Program-made: the position numbers and the translations under genes
The notes under the pieces: model-generated
Told to the model about the DNA's origin: nothing
Database searches by the model: none
The model's input: only the letters and a program-made list of their open reading frames with translations
Assembly: GCA_016282015.1 (NCBI GenBank)
Contig: JAEEJS010000002.1
Location: 1-64,000 of the forward strand
Source: Bacteroidales bacterium
GTDB lineage: Bacteria; Bacteroidota; Bacteroidia; Bacteroidales; F082
Direction of reading: 5' to 3'
Length of the DNA stretch: 64,000 bases
Shown here: piece by piece, positions 24,595-33,756 of the stretch
Layout: every line of letters starts with the position of its first letter
Position numbering within the stretch: position 1 is the first letter of the stretch

Positions 24595-26259
24595 ATGAAG
24601 AGATTGTTGTTCATATTGTTGTTTCTCTGGCAGTTGCCGACTATGGTGTCAGCGCAAAAGGTAGGTTTTTCTCAAAATGGCGGATTTTATGACGATAGTA
24701 TTGATTTGATACTTTCCTGCGACAAGGAATATCATATCAGATATACTATCGACGGCAACGCACCGACTGCAAGTTCCGCTCTTTACAAAAAGCCTTTAAA
24801 ACTCGACCCAAGCCTCTACTCCACAGCCGACATCTACAAAATTCAAATATCGCCGGACAATATGGTTTATGTTCCGGATTCAGTCAGGCATGCCATAGTG
24901 ATTCGCGCCGCTCTTTTCGACAGCAAAGAAAATTTGATAGGCGATGTCGCCACCAACACATATTTGATACGCAGTCTGGGAGCCGACAGCCACGGTATGG
25001 CAGTAGTGTCGGTATGTGCCGACCACGACGATCTGTTTGACGAAAATTCAGGCATTTTTGTGAAAGGTGTCAACTGGGAGTCCGAGAAGCCCGATCATAC
25101 CGGCAACTATTTTCAGCATGGCCGCGACTGGGAACGCCGGGCCAACGTGGAGTTTTACGAGCCGGCCGACAACAGCGGCATCAACCAGATATGCGGTCTG
25201 CGCACCCACGGCAACCGTTCGCGCCGTCAACCGGCCAAAGGCATGAAGATATATGCGCGCGACATCTATGGCAAGAAAAGATTCAAATATGATTTCTTCG
25301 GTGACACCATAAACAGCTATAAACATTTGCTGCTTAAGCCTTTCGCTTCATTCTGGCCATACTCGGGAGCGCAGGACTATGTTTGCAACAAGATGGCGTT
25401 GAATCTCAATATGGAAGCGCCCAACTGCCGGCCCGTGGTGTTATACCTCAACGGAGAATACTGGGGAGTCTATTTCATTCAGGAGAAGACGGACGACAAA
25501 TTCATAGAAGACCATTGCTACGTAAGCCCGTACAACTGCAACATCATAGGCAGCTGGCGAGGCGAAGTGGAACACGGCGACAACCTCAGTTTCCGCGAGA
25601 TGATGCATTGGTTCGAAAACACGAACCTGTCAACAAGATCGGCTTACAAGCAGGCTTGCGAGCTAATTGATATGGATTGCTTTATCGATTACTATGTTTT
25701 CCAAACATTTATCGGCAACTTTGACTGGCCAGGCAACAACATGCGCTGCTGGCAGGAAAACGGAGGCAAATGGCGCTGGATATTCTTCGATGGCGACGCC
25801 ACCATCATCATAAAAGACTTTGCAGAATTCGACCCTTATACCAACGCGGCCGTATACAAAGATCCGTCCGACTGGCTCAACTACCCTCAGGCAAAACTGG
25901 TTTTCGGCAAGTTACTGACTAACAACCGCTTCAGAGCAGCCTTCAAGCAAAGGGCGCGCGAGTTGTGCGAGACCCAGTTCCAATACGAGAACACCCACCC
26001 TATTTTCAACGGATTGATCGAGGCTCTGCGCCCGCATATAGCCGACCAGCAACACCGTTTCGGCTATCCCCCGTCCGAAAAGTTCTGGGATGAAGGCAAT
26101 GCCATGATAGACGATTTCCTGGCCAACCGTGTCGATATATATCTTAACGAGCCTTTGCCGGCCAAATCACACGCTCTGTTGATTTGGCTGCTATCGGCCA
26201 TAGTCATCATTGCAGCAGGTATAATTGTTTTTGTAATTAAAAAATCAAAAAATAGATAA
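24595..26259 (+). CDS. CotH kinase-family protein, C-terminal membrane-anchored paralogue
   Basis: A 554-residue paralogue of the gene before it, with the same order: signal peptide (to MVSAQ), chitobiase-like beta domain (YHIRYTIDGNAPTASSALYK), CotH kinase domain with LYLNGEYWGVYFIQEKTDDK and GNNMRCWQENGGKWRWIFFD. The metal-site stretch reads DGDA where the partner has DGDD. Instead of a T9SS tail it ends in one membrane helix and a lysine-rich end (ALLIWLLSAIVIIAAGIIVF then VIKKSKNR). It would therefore stay in the inner membrane facing the periplasm. The pair probably arose by tandem duplication followed by a change of C-terminus. Confidence 0.87.
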   Translation: MKRLLFILLFLWQLPTMVSAQKVGFSQNGGFYDDSIDLILSCDKEYHIRYTIDGNAPTASSALYKKPLKLDPSLYSTADIYKIQISPDNMVYVPDSVRHAIVIRAALFDSKENLIGDVATNTYLIRSLGADSHGMAVVSVCADHDDLFDENSGIFVKGVNWESEKPDHTGNYFQHGRDWERRANVEFYEPADNSGINQICGLRTHGNRSRRQPAKGMKIYARDIYGKKRFKYDFFGDTINSYKHLLLKPFASFWPYSGAQDYVCNKMALNLNMEAPNCRPVVLYLNGEYWGVYFIQEKTDDKFIEDHCYVSPYNCNIIGSWRGEVEHGDNLSFREMMHWFENTNLSTRSAYKQACELIDMDCFIDYYVFQTFIGNFDWPGNNMRCWQENGGKWRWIFFDGDATIIIKDFAEFDPYTNAAVYKDPSDWLNYPQAKLVFGKLLTNNRFRAAFKQRARELCETQFQYENTHPIFNGLIEALRPHIADQQHRFGYPPSEKFWDEGNAMIDDFLANRVDIYLNEPLPAKSHALLIWLLSAIVIIAAGIIVFVIKKSKNR

Positions 26260-26274
26260 TTAATTATTAGGTAT

Positions 26275-26982
26275 ATGAAAAAAGCAGATAAAATTACCCT
26301 TGTAGTGATGGCCGCAGTCATTTTAGGCTTCGCTTTCATCCCAGGCGCTTGGGATTGGTTCATAAAAGCAACAACCAAACACGGCTTGCTGATGAGTTTC
26401 TTCAAGTTTGCCATTTTAGGCACTTTTGGCGAGATGCTTTCGCTTAGAATTAAGGAAGGCGTATATCTGAAGCCGGGTTTCGGATTGATTCCCAAAATGC
26501 TCGTTTGGGGAGTGCTGGGCGTTGTCATAGCCTCAGCCATGACAATTTTCAAGACCGGAACGGTTGTTTTGCTTGATAACGGTTTTCATTTGGACGGTAA
26601 AGCGGCAAAATGGTTTTACGGCAATCCGGTAACAGGAGCGCCTCTCACCTGGGGTAAATTCTTCGTAGCCCTGTGCGTGAGCGTACTGATGAACACACTG
26701 TTTGCACCGGTATTTATGACTTTCCACAAAATCACCGACATTCACATTGCTGAAACAGGCGGCAGTTTGGCTGGATTCTTCAGCAGCCCGCTCAACATTC
26801 AGGAGACCATGTCGAAAAAGATCAACTGGGACATACAGTATGGCTTTGTCTTCAAAAAGACCATTCCACTGTTCTGGTATCCGGCTCACACCATCACCTT
26901 CCTGCTGCCCGGCACACTTCAGGTATTGTTTGCAGCAGCATTAGGTGTAGCATTGGGAGTGATTCTCAGCATTAAAAAATAA
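26275..26982 (+). CDS. Polytopic membrane protein, possibly Mpv17/PMP22-like
   Basis: A 235-residue protein with about five or six hydrophobic segments (near 7-26, 38-55, 74-91, 129-150 and 200-233). The end, FWYPAHTITFLLPGTLQVLF, recalls bacterial proteins with distant Mpv17/PMP22 resemblance, but I am recalling this rather than proving it. No enzymatic motif is seen. It follows the second CotH gene by 15 bases and is the last gene before a strong terminator, so it is probably expressed with the CotH pair. Confidence 0.7.
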   Translation: MKKADKITLVVMAAVILGFAFIPGAWDWFIKATTKHGLLMSFFKFAILGTFGEMLSLRIKEGVYLKPGFGLIPKMLVWGVLGVVIASAMTIFKTGTVVLLDNGFHLDGKAAKWFYGNPVTGAPLTWGKFFVALCVSVLMNTLFAPVFMTFHKITDIHIAETGGSLAGFFSSPLNIQETMSKKINWDIQYGFVFKKTIPLFWYPAHTITFLLPGTLQVLFAAALGVALGVILSIKK

Positions 26983-26985
26983 TGC

Positions 26986-27056
26986 GTGGCCTACAGGCCA
27001 CACATTTGAAGAAATGCAAAATTTTCAAAAAAAAATTGAAAATTTTGCATTTTTTT
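26986..27056 (+). terminator. Double hairpin terminator closing the CotH operon
   Basis: Two inverted repeats in tandem: GTGGCC-TACA-GGCCAC (26986-27001), just after the stop codon, then a perfect 17-bp repeat (27012-27028 with 27036-27052, loop of seven A) running into T residues to 27056. The second has intrinsic-terminator form; the first has no T run. Confidence 0.88.
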
Positions 27057-27079
27057 CTTGACATGTAAAAAATTTGTTG

Positions 27080-27087
27080 TATTTTTG
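27080..27087 (+). promoter_or_regulatory. -7 promoter element for the ABC/GntR operon
   Basis: TATTTTTG, exact TAnnTTTG, 54 bases before the ABC ATPase ATG. The predicted transcription start falls at about 27092, inside the adjacent inverted repeat. Confidence 0.75.
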
Positions 27088-27090
27088 CAG

Positions 27091-27110
27091 TGTATTAGTT
27101 GTCTAATACA
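27091..27110. promoter_or_regulatory. Inverted-repeat operator, probable site of the operon's GntR regulator
   Basis: A perfect 8-bp inverted repeat TGTATTAG-TTGT-CTAATACA begins three bases after the -7 element. A dimeric repressor here would block initiation. The operon's last gene is a YtrA-type GntR regulator, the natural candidate to bind it; this assignment is inference. Confidence 0.65.
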
Positions 27111-27141
27111 GCTATAGAGATAACAATAAATTATATACAAC

Positions 27142-27966
27142 ATGATTAAAATCAACAACTTAGACTTCGCTTACAAGAATACGCAAGTCTTCAAAAACAT
27201 CAGCCTGGAGTTCAAGAAGGGTAATATCTACGGACTTTTAGGCGAAAACGGTGTGGGTAAGACCACCTTATTAAAATTAGTATGCGGTCTGCAACAGCCT
27301 CAGTACGGTTGCGTCACAGTCGACGGATACACCCCTTCGTTGAGGCAGCCTGATTTTCTGCAAAACGTCTACTTCCTGCCAGAGGAAGTGATTACAGAGG
27401 ACACAACTCCCGAGAAGTTTATACAGAAAATCGGAGTATTCTATCCTCGCTACGACTTCGGTTTGTTCAACAAGCTGATGAAAGAGCTTGAGGTTGATCT
27501 ATCAAAGAAATTCAACGAGCTCTCACACGGTCAGAAAAAGAAAGCGTTGTTGGCCTGCGCAATGTCATTGCAGACCGACTATCTCTTCCTCGACGAGCCG
27601 ACCAACGGTCTCGACATTCCTTCGAAAGCCTTGTTCCGCAAGGTTATCTCACAGTATTGCAGCGACGAGACCACCGTCATCATTTCCACCCATCAGGTGA
27701 AAGATGTGGAAAACCTCATCGACCCTATAGTGATTCTGGACCGCGACGACGTTTTGATGAACGCCAGCTTCGCAGAAATTACCGATAAGATTTACTTTGA
27801 ATACGGTCCGGAAAGACTTCAGGATGCTTACTACACCGAGATGCTGCCGGGTGGCTACATCAACGTGTTGCCAAACACTGAACATTTGGAGAGCAACGTC
27901 AACATAGAGGCGCTGTTCAATGCGGTAATGAAGAATAAAGAAACCATCAAAAACTTAATGAAATGA
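27142..27966 (+). CDS. ABC transporter ATP-binding protein
   Basis: A 274-residue cytoplasmic ATPase. Walker A is GLLGENGVGKTTLLKL (about 32-47), the signature is LSHGQKKKALLACAMSL (about 128-144), Walker B is YLFLDEPTNGLD (about 148-159), and the H-loop is IISTHQVKD. A C-terminal extension of about 60 residues carries no clear domain. It heads an operon with a six-helix membrane protein (4-base ATGA overlap) and a YtrA-type GntR regulator, an arrangement typical of YtrA-controlled ABC systems that respond to envelope stress or peptide antibiotics. The substrate is unknown. Confidence 0.93.
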   Translation: MIKINNLDFAYKNTQVFKNISLEFKKGNIYGLLGENGVGKTTLLKLVCGLQQPQYGCVTVDGYTPSLRQPDFLQNVYFLPEEVITEDTTPEKFIQKIGVFYPRYDFGLFNKLMKELEVDLSKKFNELSHGQKKKALLACAMSLQTDYLFLDEPTNGLDIPSKALFRKVISQYCSDETTVIISTHQVKDVENLIDPIVILDRDDVLMNASFAEITDKIYFEYGPERLQDAYYTEMLPGGYINVLPNTEHLESNVNIEALFNAVMKNKETIKNLMK

Positions 27967-28823
27967 ACAACAAATTCAATTTAGAACGTTTCGGCAAAGT
28001 CCTCAAACACGACGGACTGAATTTCTTCCCGAATTTCATACTGACCTTAGCTATTTTATGGGCTATCCCGGTAGTCATATACCTGTTCACCAGCCTAATG
28101 CCGACTGATGGAACTGATAATGTTTACAGCGCTTTCTCAAGAATAAGCGTCATAGACATGCTGACTAAAATAGTTCTGATTTTAGCACCGGCAAGACTTT
28201 ACAAGTACTGCAACGACTCGCGCAAAGGCATAGGATACGCCATGTTGCCAGCCTCAACCCTCGAGAAGTTTCTCAGTATGGTGATTTTCTGCGTAATCGT
28301 AGCACCTATTGTGTATGTGGCAGGCGCTCTGGCCATCGACAGCATACTGGCCCTGTTCAACGGTCCATACGAGGGTTTTGCCATCTCTAATTATTTCAAC
28401 GAATACGCCCAGATTGACTACAACATTACAGCTCACGGAATGACCGGCGTATTTTATGATACATTGCCTTTAGTTGTTACAAACATGTCTCCTGCATTCA
28501 TGACCATATTAAGTTATCTCGGAATTCTGATGATTTCTTCAATCTTCATGTTCGGCAATATGGTTTTCAAAAAGCGCAAAACCGGCAAGATGATTGGCAT
28601 TCTGATTCTTTTATCTATAATATTCATGATAATCTTCATCAACTTTATAGCTAATAATGAAGCTTTACTCAATTATCTCAGCCAGATAAATGAGGATAAC
28701 GTAAGTGAATTCATAGAGCGCTTTATCTGCATTTGGATGAATGTGACCCTTTATACCGAGATTATAGTTTCAGCTGTGATGCTCTGGGGCACTTATCGTA
28801 AAATTAAAACTCAAAAATACTAA
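27963..28823 (+). CDS. ABC transporter membrane subunit (six-helix, ABC-2-like)
   Basis: A 286-residue integral membrane protein with six predicted helices (for example FILTLAILWAIPVVIYLFTS near 22, FLSMVIFCVIVAPIVYVAGA near 97, IGILILLSIIFMIIFINFIA near 215). It has no recognised enzymatic motif. Its start overlaps the stop of the ABC ATPase by four bases, so the two are translationally coupled and very likely form one transporter. The GntR gene follows after 17 bases. Confidence 0.8.
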   Translation: MNNKFNLERFGKVLKHDGLNFFPNFILTLAILWAIPVVIYLFTSLMPTDGTDNVYSAFSRISVIDMLTKIVLILAPARLYKYCNDSRKGIGYAMLPASTLEKFLSMVIFCVIVAPIVYVAGALAIDSILALFNGPYEGFAISNYFNEYAQIDYNITAHGMTGVFYDTLPLVVTNMSPAFMTILSYLGILMISSIFMFGNMVFKKRKTGKMIGILILLSIIFMIIFINFIANNEALLNYLSQINEDNVSEFIERFICIWMNVTLYTEIIVSAVMLWGTYRKIKTQKY

Positions 28824-28840
28824 CATATAACTGATTAACT

Positions 28841-29197
28841 ATGGATTTTAACGGACATAAACCGATATATCTGCAGATCTACGACCATGTATGCGAGCGC
28901 ATACTGAGCGGCGAATTCCGCAGCGGTGACCGTGTAATGTCGGTACGCGAGCTAGGCATAGAGCTGGGAGTGAATCCCAACACGGTGATGCGCGCCTTCG
29001 AACGCCTGCAGATGAAAGAGATTATCGCCACCAAACGCGGGATTGGATTCTACGTTTGTGAGGATGCGAAGGATAAGATTCTTTCTGAACAGAAAAAGGA
29101 TTTCATGGAAATGGAATTGCCGGAGTTTTTCAAAAAGATTAAACTTTACGGGATTAAAATAGAAGAAATAAACGAATTGTACAAGAATTTCGAGTAA
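28841..29197 (+). CDS. GntR-family transcriptional regulator, YtrA subfamily
   Basis: A 118-residue regulator: a GntR winged helix-turn-helix (YLQIYDHVCERILSGEFRSG, then SVRELGIELGVNPNTVMRAF, about 9-55) and a short C-terminal helical tail of some 45 residues instead of a large ligand-binding domain. This is the YtrA pattern, and such proteins usually repress the ABC operon they sit in. The perfect inverted repeat at the operon's transcription start is the likely operator, giving autoregulation. The effector is unknown. Confidence 0.9.
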   Translation: MDFNGHKPIYLQIYDHVCERILSGEFRSGDRVMSVRELGIELGVNPNTVMRAFERLQMKEIIATKRGIGFYVCEDAKDKILSEQKKDFMEMELPEFFKKIKLYGIKIEEINELYKNFE

Positions 29198-29214
29198 TCA
29201 TCTACAAGACTTTC

Positions 29215-29222
29215 TATCTTTG
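29215..29222 (+). promoter_or_regulatory. -7 promoter element for the M16 protease gene
   Basis: TATCTTTG, exact TAnnTTTG, 25 bases before the ATG at 29248. Confidence 0.7.
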
Positions 29223-29247
29223 CAATATAAATTCAACATAAAATAAG

Positions 29248-32103
29248 ATGAAAAAATTATTCTTAGCATTAGTTATCATACTGAGCGTCAACGTTATGAA
29301 CGCTCAGGTGAAGGTCAAGACCACCAAGCTTGACAACGGATTGAAGGTGGTGATGTGCGAAGACCACAGCTCACCAAGAGCCTACGGCGCCGTCTATGTG
29401 CATGCCGGAAGTAAGAACGACCCTCTCGAGGCCACTGGCATGGCTCACTATTTCGAGCATATCATGTTCAAAGGCACCGACAAGATAGGCACCATCAACT
29501 GGGAAGCCGAAAAGGTGTATCTCGACAGCATCGACATAATGTACGACAAGCTACATGAGACTACAGACCTCGACGAGCGCACTGCCATACAGCAGAAGAT
29601 CAACGACTTGTCAATCGCTTCAACCGAATATGCCATCCCCAACGAAGTTGACGTGATTCTCACCAAGATGGGAGGCGAAGGTCTGAATGCCGGCACAGCC
29701 TACGACCAGACTATGTACTACAACTCCTTCCCTGCTAACCAGATCGGCAAGTGGATGGATGTGTACGTGGAGCGCTTCCGCTACCCCGTGTTCCGTCTGT
29801 TCCAAAGCGAGCTAGAGACAGTTTATGAGGAGAAAAACATGTATGCCGACGAGCCAATAGACGCTTTCAAGGAGTATTTCTTTAAAGAAATCTTCGGCGA
29901 GCATCCTTACGGCCGTCCTATAGTCGGTTTGACCGAGCATCTCAAAAATCCTCAGACTTCGAAAATGCATGAGTTCTACAACACTTATTATGTTGCCAAC
30001 AACATGACTCTCATCCTCGTCGGAGACTTCGACATAGATGAAATCGAGCCTATGGTGGCCGAAAAGTTCGGGACTTGGCGCAGCGGTGACATCCCGGCAC
30101 AGCCCAAGTTCACTTTGCCTGAATTCAAGGGCCAGACCATTAAAGAGGTGCGCATGACACCTATCAAGATGGGAGTTTTGGCATGGAAAGGCGTTAAGAT
30201 ATCCGACCCGGACTATCTGCCGCTCAGCATAGCATGCAACATCTTCAGCAACGGTGAAACAGGCATCATGGACAAGGACATGCTCGATGGCAACATCATG
30301 GTGGCCATGCTCATGCCTCTCTCACTCGAGGATCACGGTGCCAATATCATACTGTATGTACCTAAACTCATAGGTCAATCGCACGAAAAAGCCGAAGCTT
30401 TCGTTTTTGCCAGCCTCGACAAGTTGAAAAAAGGCGAGTTCAGCGACGACCTCTTCGAAGCGATCCGTGTCAACATGCTGAAAGAGCGTGAACAGGAAGT
30501 TGAAAGCCTTGGACATTTGGCCAGCCTCTTCCTCGAACTCGAGCAGCGCGGTATGACATACGAAGAATATCTCGCCGAGACTGAACGCATCAAGAGCATC
30601 ACAAAAGAAGAAATCGTCAAGATAGCAAACAAATACTTCGGCGAGGATTACCTCGACATCCGCTCCAAGATGGGCTTCCCTGACAAAGACAAGGTTGACA
30701 AACCTAATTGGAAGGCCATAGAAGCCAAGAACACCGACGCCAAGTCTGACTTCGCGAAGATGATAGAGGCCGAAGAGGTTCCTGCAGTTACACCTCAGGT
30801 TATCGAATTTGGCAAAGATGTCGTAATCACAAAGATTAACGACTGCTTCACAATGTATTCTTCAAAGAATCCATATAATGACATCTTCAATTTGACCATC
30901 ACTCACAACTACGGCACCATAGACGACCCCGACCTCAGCCGCGCCATCAGCTACTTTGAGATGCAGGGCACTACCAACAGAAGCTATGAGGAATTAAGCC
31001 TTGAACTTCAGAAACTTGGAGCTGAAATCTTTATCAGCGCCAACCAAAGCAACACCAACCTCATAATTGAGGGTTTCGAGAAGGATTTGGACAAGATTCT
31101 TGCTCTTTGTGAGGAAAAACTCAATAGTCCAGCCAACGACGAGAAGAAGATTGACATCATCTACGAAGGCGAGAAAATGGGAGAGGAAACCACCAAAGGC
31201 GACGCTTCGGAATGGGCTCAGGCAGTGCGCCAATATGCTCTTTACGGTAAACAATCAAGCTATCTTGCAAGCACACCTCTGAAGAAATGGAAAAAGCGCA
31301 GCGGCGAAGAACTTCTGAGCGAGGTTGGAAACGCCCTCAGCTACAATGGCGAAGTTTTATATGTCGGAAACATTGACAATCAGACCGTTATAGATGCCTT
31401 GAAGAAGCACAACCTCATAAAGGATAACGCCATCAAGTCGGAAAAGAGCTTCAAAGTCGAGAAGAAGTACACCGACAACCAGGTGTTTTTCGCCCACAGC
31501 AAGAAGTTCCGTCAGAGCAACATCTACATGTATGTACCTGGCGAGATATTGAACAAGCACGACAAGGTTATGAGCAATGTATTTAACAAATACTTCGGCA
31601 CCGACATGTATTCAATTGTGTTCCAGGAAGTTAGAGAGTTCCGTTCGTTAGGCTACACCGCTTATGGTTACTACTTATACGATTATCTCAACCGCAAGCC
31701 GGGCTACCTGTTCACTTATCTGGGAACACAGTCCGATAAGACTAACGAAGGCATAGATGTGTTGCGCGGCCTTATGACCGACATGCCTGAGCGCATAGAG
31801 AAGTTCAACGCTTCGAAAGATGCTTTGATTATGTCACGTGCTTCAAACTATGTAAGCTTCCGCAATATGCCAAGCACCGTGAGCACTTGGGTTGAAGAAG
31901 GCTACGACTACGATCCGCGCCAAGAGGCCACCGAAATCATTAAAAACGCAGAGTACAAGGACGTTTACAACTTCTACAAGAAGTTTGTCGCCGACCGCCC
32001 GATTGTTATAATGATGTCAGGTAATAAGAAACAGTTCGATCTTAAGGCTCTTGAAAAATATGGAACCGTGAAAGAATTGAAGTATAATGATATATTCAAA
32101 TAG
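29248..32103 (+). CDS. M16-family zinc metalloprotease, two-lobe (pitrilysin-like)
   Basis: A 951-residue exported peptidase: signal peptide (LALVIILSVNVMNAQ), then an active M16 half with the inverted zinc motif MAHYFEHIMFKG (His68, Glu71, His72) and the downstream zinc Glu in SELETVYEEKNMYADEP (near 191). The distance between them is longer than usual because of a helical insertion of about 45 residues (about 80-130, Asp/Gln/Ile-rich). The second half (about 520-951) keeps the fold but shows no HxxEH. Likely role is degradation of peptides in the periplasm or at the surface. Its 3' end overlaps the convergent recN gene by eight bases. Confidence 0.92.
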   Translation: MKKLFLALVIILSVNVMNAQVKVKTTKLDNGLKVVMCEDHSSPRAYGAVYVHAGSKNDPLEATGMAHYFEHIMFKGTDKIGTINWEAEKVYLDSIDIMYDKLHETTDLDERTAIQQKINDLSIASTEYAIPNEVDVILTKMGGEGLNAGTAYDQTMYYNSFPANQIGKWMDVYVERFRYPVFRLFQSELETVYEEKNMYADEPIDAFKEYFFKEIFGEHPYGRPIVGLTEHLKNPQTSKMHEFYNTYYVANNMTLILVGDFDIDEIEPMVAEKFGTWRSGDIPAQPKFTLPEFKGQTIKEVRMTPIKMGVLAWKGVKISDPDYLPLSIACNIFSNGETGIMDKDMLDGNIMVAMLMPLSLEDHGANIILYVPKLIGQSHEKAEAFVFASLDKLKKGEFSDDLFEAIRVNMLKEREQEVESLGHLASLFLELEQRGMTYEEYLAETERIKSITKEEIVKIANKYFGEDYLDIRSKMGFPDKDKVDKPNWKAIEAKNTDAKSDFAKMIEAEEVPAVTPQVIEFGKDVVITKINDCFTMYSSKNPYNDIFNLTITHNYGTIDDPDLSRAISYFEMQGTTNRSYEELSLELQKLGAEIFISANQSNTNLIIEGFEKDLDKILALCEEKLNSPANDEKKIDIIYEGEKMGEETTKGDASEWAQAVRQYALYGKQSSYLASTPLKKWKKRSGEELLSEVGNALSYNGEVLYVGNIDNQTVIDALKKHNLIKDNAIKSEKSFKVEKKYTDNQVFFAHSKKFRQSNIYMYVPGEILNKHDKVMSNVFNKYFGTDMYSIVFQEVREFRSLGYTAYGYYLYDYLNRKPGYLFTYLGTQSDKTNEGIDVLRGLMTDMPERIEKFNASKDALIMSRASNYVSFRNMPSTVSTWVEEGYDYDPRQEATEIIKNAEYKDVYNFYKKFVADRPIVIMMSGNKKQFDLKALEKYGTVKELKYNDIFK

Positions 32104-33751
32104 TTAAAATGACCTCCGCGGCTTTAATGGCTTCGGGGGTTATTTTGTCATTGGAAAGCATTTTGGCGATTTCCGTAACGCGCTCATCGTGAGACAACAG
32201 TCTGATGCATGAGCGTGTTTTTTGTTCGCTCTCGTCCTTGTATACAAAGAAATGGTTCTTGGCTTTTGAGGCTATCTGAGGCAGATGTGTGATTGAGATA
32301 ATCTGCAGGCTCTCCCCCATGGTTTGCATTATATCGCCCAGTTTTGAGGCCACCTCACCAGAGACCCCGGTATCTATTTCGTCAAAAATCAGAGTCGGGA
32401 TGTAACTGCTTTTAGACGCCACAGCCTTAATGGCCAGCATCAGCCGAGAAAGCTCGCCTCCCGACGCCACACGGCTCATGTCGTCAGGAGCTATACCCTT
32501 GTTGGCTGAAAAAAGGAATCTGACTTTATTTTTACCGGTGACGGCAAATTCAGCAGTATCAGTAATCTCAATCTCAAAAACTCCGTGAGGCATTTTCAGC
32601 TGACGGATAATATCGGTGACAGATTTCTCAAACGAGACCTTGACTTTTCTGCGCTTGCCCGATAGAGTATCTGCAAGTTTGGCCAACTCCTTCTCACAAT
32701 CTTTCAATTGACGTTCCTTCTTCCCTATCTCCTCGTCTATATTGGCGTAAGCGCCCACCTTTCGCTGCAAGTCCTCGCGAATCTTAAGCAGCTCGGAGTA
32801 ATCCTTTACATGATGTTTCATCATCAGGCGCTGTATCAGGTCAAAACGCTCCTGAATCTCATTCAGAGAATCAGAGTCGAATTGGGTGCTGTCCTGCATG
32901 GCGTCAAGGTCTTGAGCTATGTCTTTAAGCTCAATCTTTGTCGACTCTATGCGCTCCAGATACTGCTCGGCCTGAGGAATATATCTTTTCAGACGGTCAA
33001 CCGACGATTTCAGTTCGTTCAGCTGATCCAACACTGAATACTCCGATTCACTCAGTGTAGTCAATGACTGAGCCAGCAGAGTCTTCACCTCCTCGGCATT
33101 CTCCAGAATCTCAAGCTGTTGGCTGACTTCCTCATATTCGTTGTCCTGAAGGTCGGCTTTATGCAGTTCGTCAAGCTGGAAGGCTAGAAAATCATTTTCA
33201 GCCACATTCTTCTCGGCCATCTCACGCAAAGCCTTCAACTCGTTTTTGAAAGCGACATATTTATGATATACAGCCTGATAATCAACAAGTAATGAATAAT
33301 TATCGGCCGCATTGTCGACTATGTCAAGCTGAAAATCGGCATTGGTAAGCAGCAGGGAATCATGCTGCGAATGTATGTCAACCAACTGGTTTCCAAGTTC
33401 TTTAAGCTGCTGGGCGGTTACAGGGGTGTCGTTGATGAAAGCCCTGGATTTCTTGGTGGATGAAAGCTCACGACGGAGTATCAGTTCCTTGTCATAATCC
33501 AGGTCATTTTCCTCAAAGAATGGCTTAATACGTTCATTATCAATCAAAAACTCCGCCTCAACCGTACACTTTTTGGTCTCATCCAACATTATGCTCGAAT
33601 CGGAACGTTCACCAAGCACAAAGCCTAAGGCTCCGAGCAATATGGATTTTCCTGCACCAGTCTCACCTGTAATAACGCTAAATCCATTATCAAAATCAAT
33701 TGACAATGAATCAATTAAAGCATAATTACTGACAGTAAGACTTTTCAGCAT
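32096..33751 (-). CDS. recN: DNA repair protein RecN
   Basis: RecN is an SMC-like ATPase acting in repair of double-strand breaks. The 551 residues have the N-terminal Walker A FSVITGETGAGKSILLGALG (about 29-48), a central coiled coil (about 150-380), and a C-terminal ATPase half with the signature SRVASGGELSRLMLAIKAV (about 431-449) and Walker B TLIFDEIDTGVSG (about 460). It is the last gene of the bamD-rpoZ-coaBC-DUF4835-recN group, five bases after the DUF4835 gene. Confidence 0.96.
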   Translation of the reverse strand: MLKSLTVSNYALIDSLSIDFDNGFSVITGETGAGKSILLGALGFVLGERSDSSIMLDETKKCTVEAEFLIDNERIKPFFEENDLDYDKELILRRELSSTKKSRAFINDTPVTAQQLKELGNQLVDIHSQHDSLLLTNADFQLDIVDNAADNYSLLVDYQAVYHKYVAFKNELKALREMAEKNVAENDFLAFQLDELHKADLQDNEYEEVSQQLEILENAEEVKTLLAQSLTTLSESEYSVLDQLNELKSSVDRLKRYIPQAEQYLERIESTKIELKDIAQDLDAMQDSTQFDSDSLNEIQERFDLIQRLMMKHHVKDYSELLKIREDLQRKVGAYANIDEEIGKKERQLKDCEKELAKLADTLSGKRRKVKVSFEKSVTDIIRQLKMPHGVFEIEITDTAEFAVTGKNKVRFLFSANKGIAPDDMSRVASGGELSRLMLAIKAVASKSSYIPTLIFDEIDTGVSGEVASKLGDIMQTMGESLQIISITHLPQIASKAKNHFFVYKDESEQKTRSCIRLLSHDERVTEIAKMLSNDKITPEAIKAAEVILTI

Positions 33752-33756
33752 AAGCT

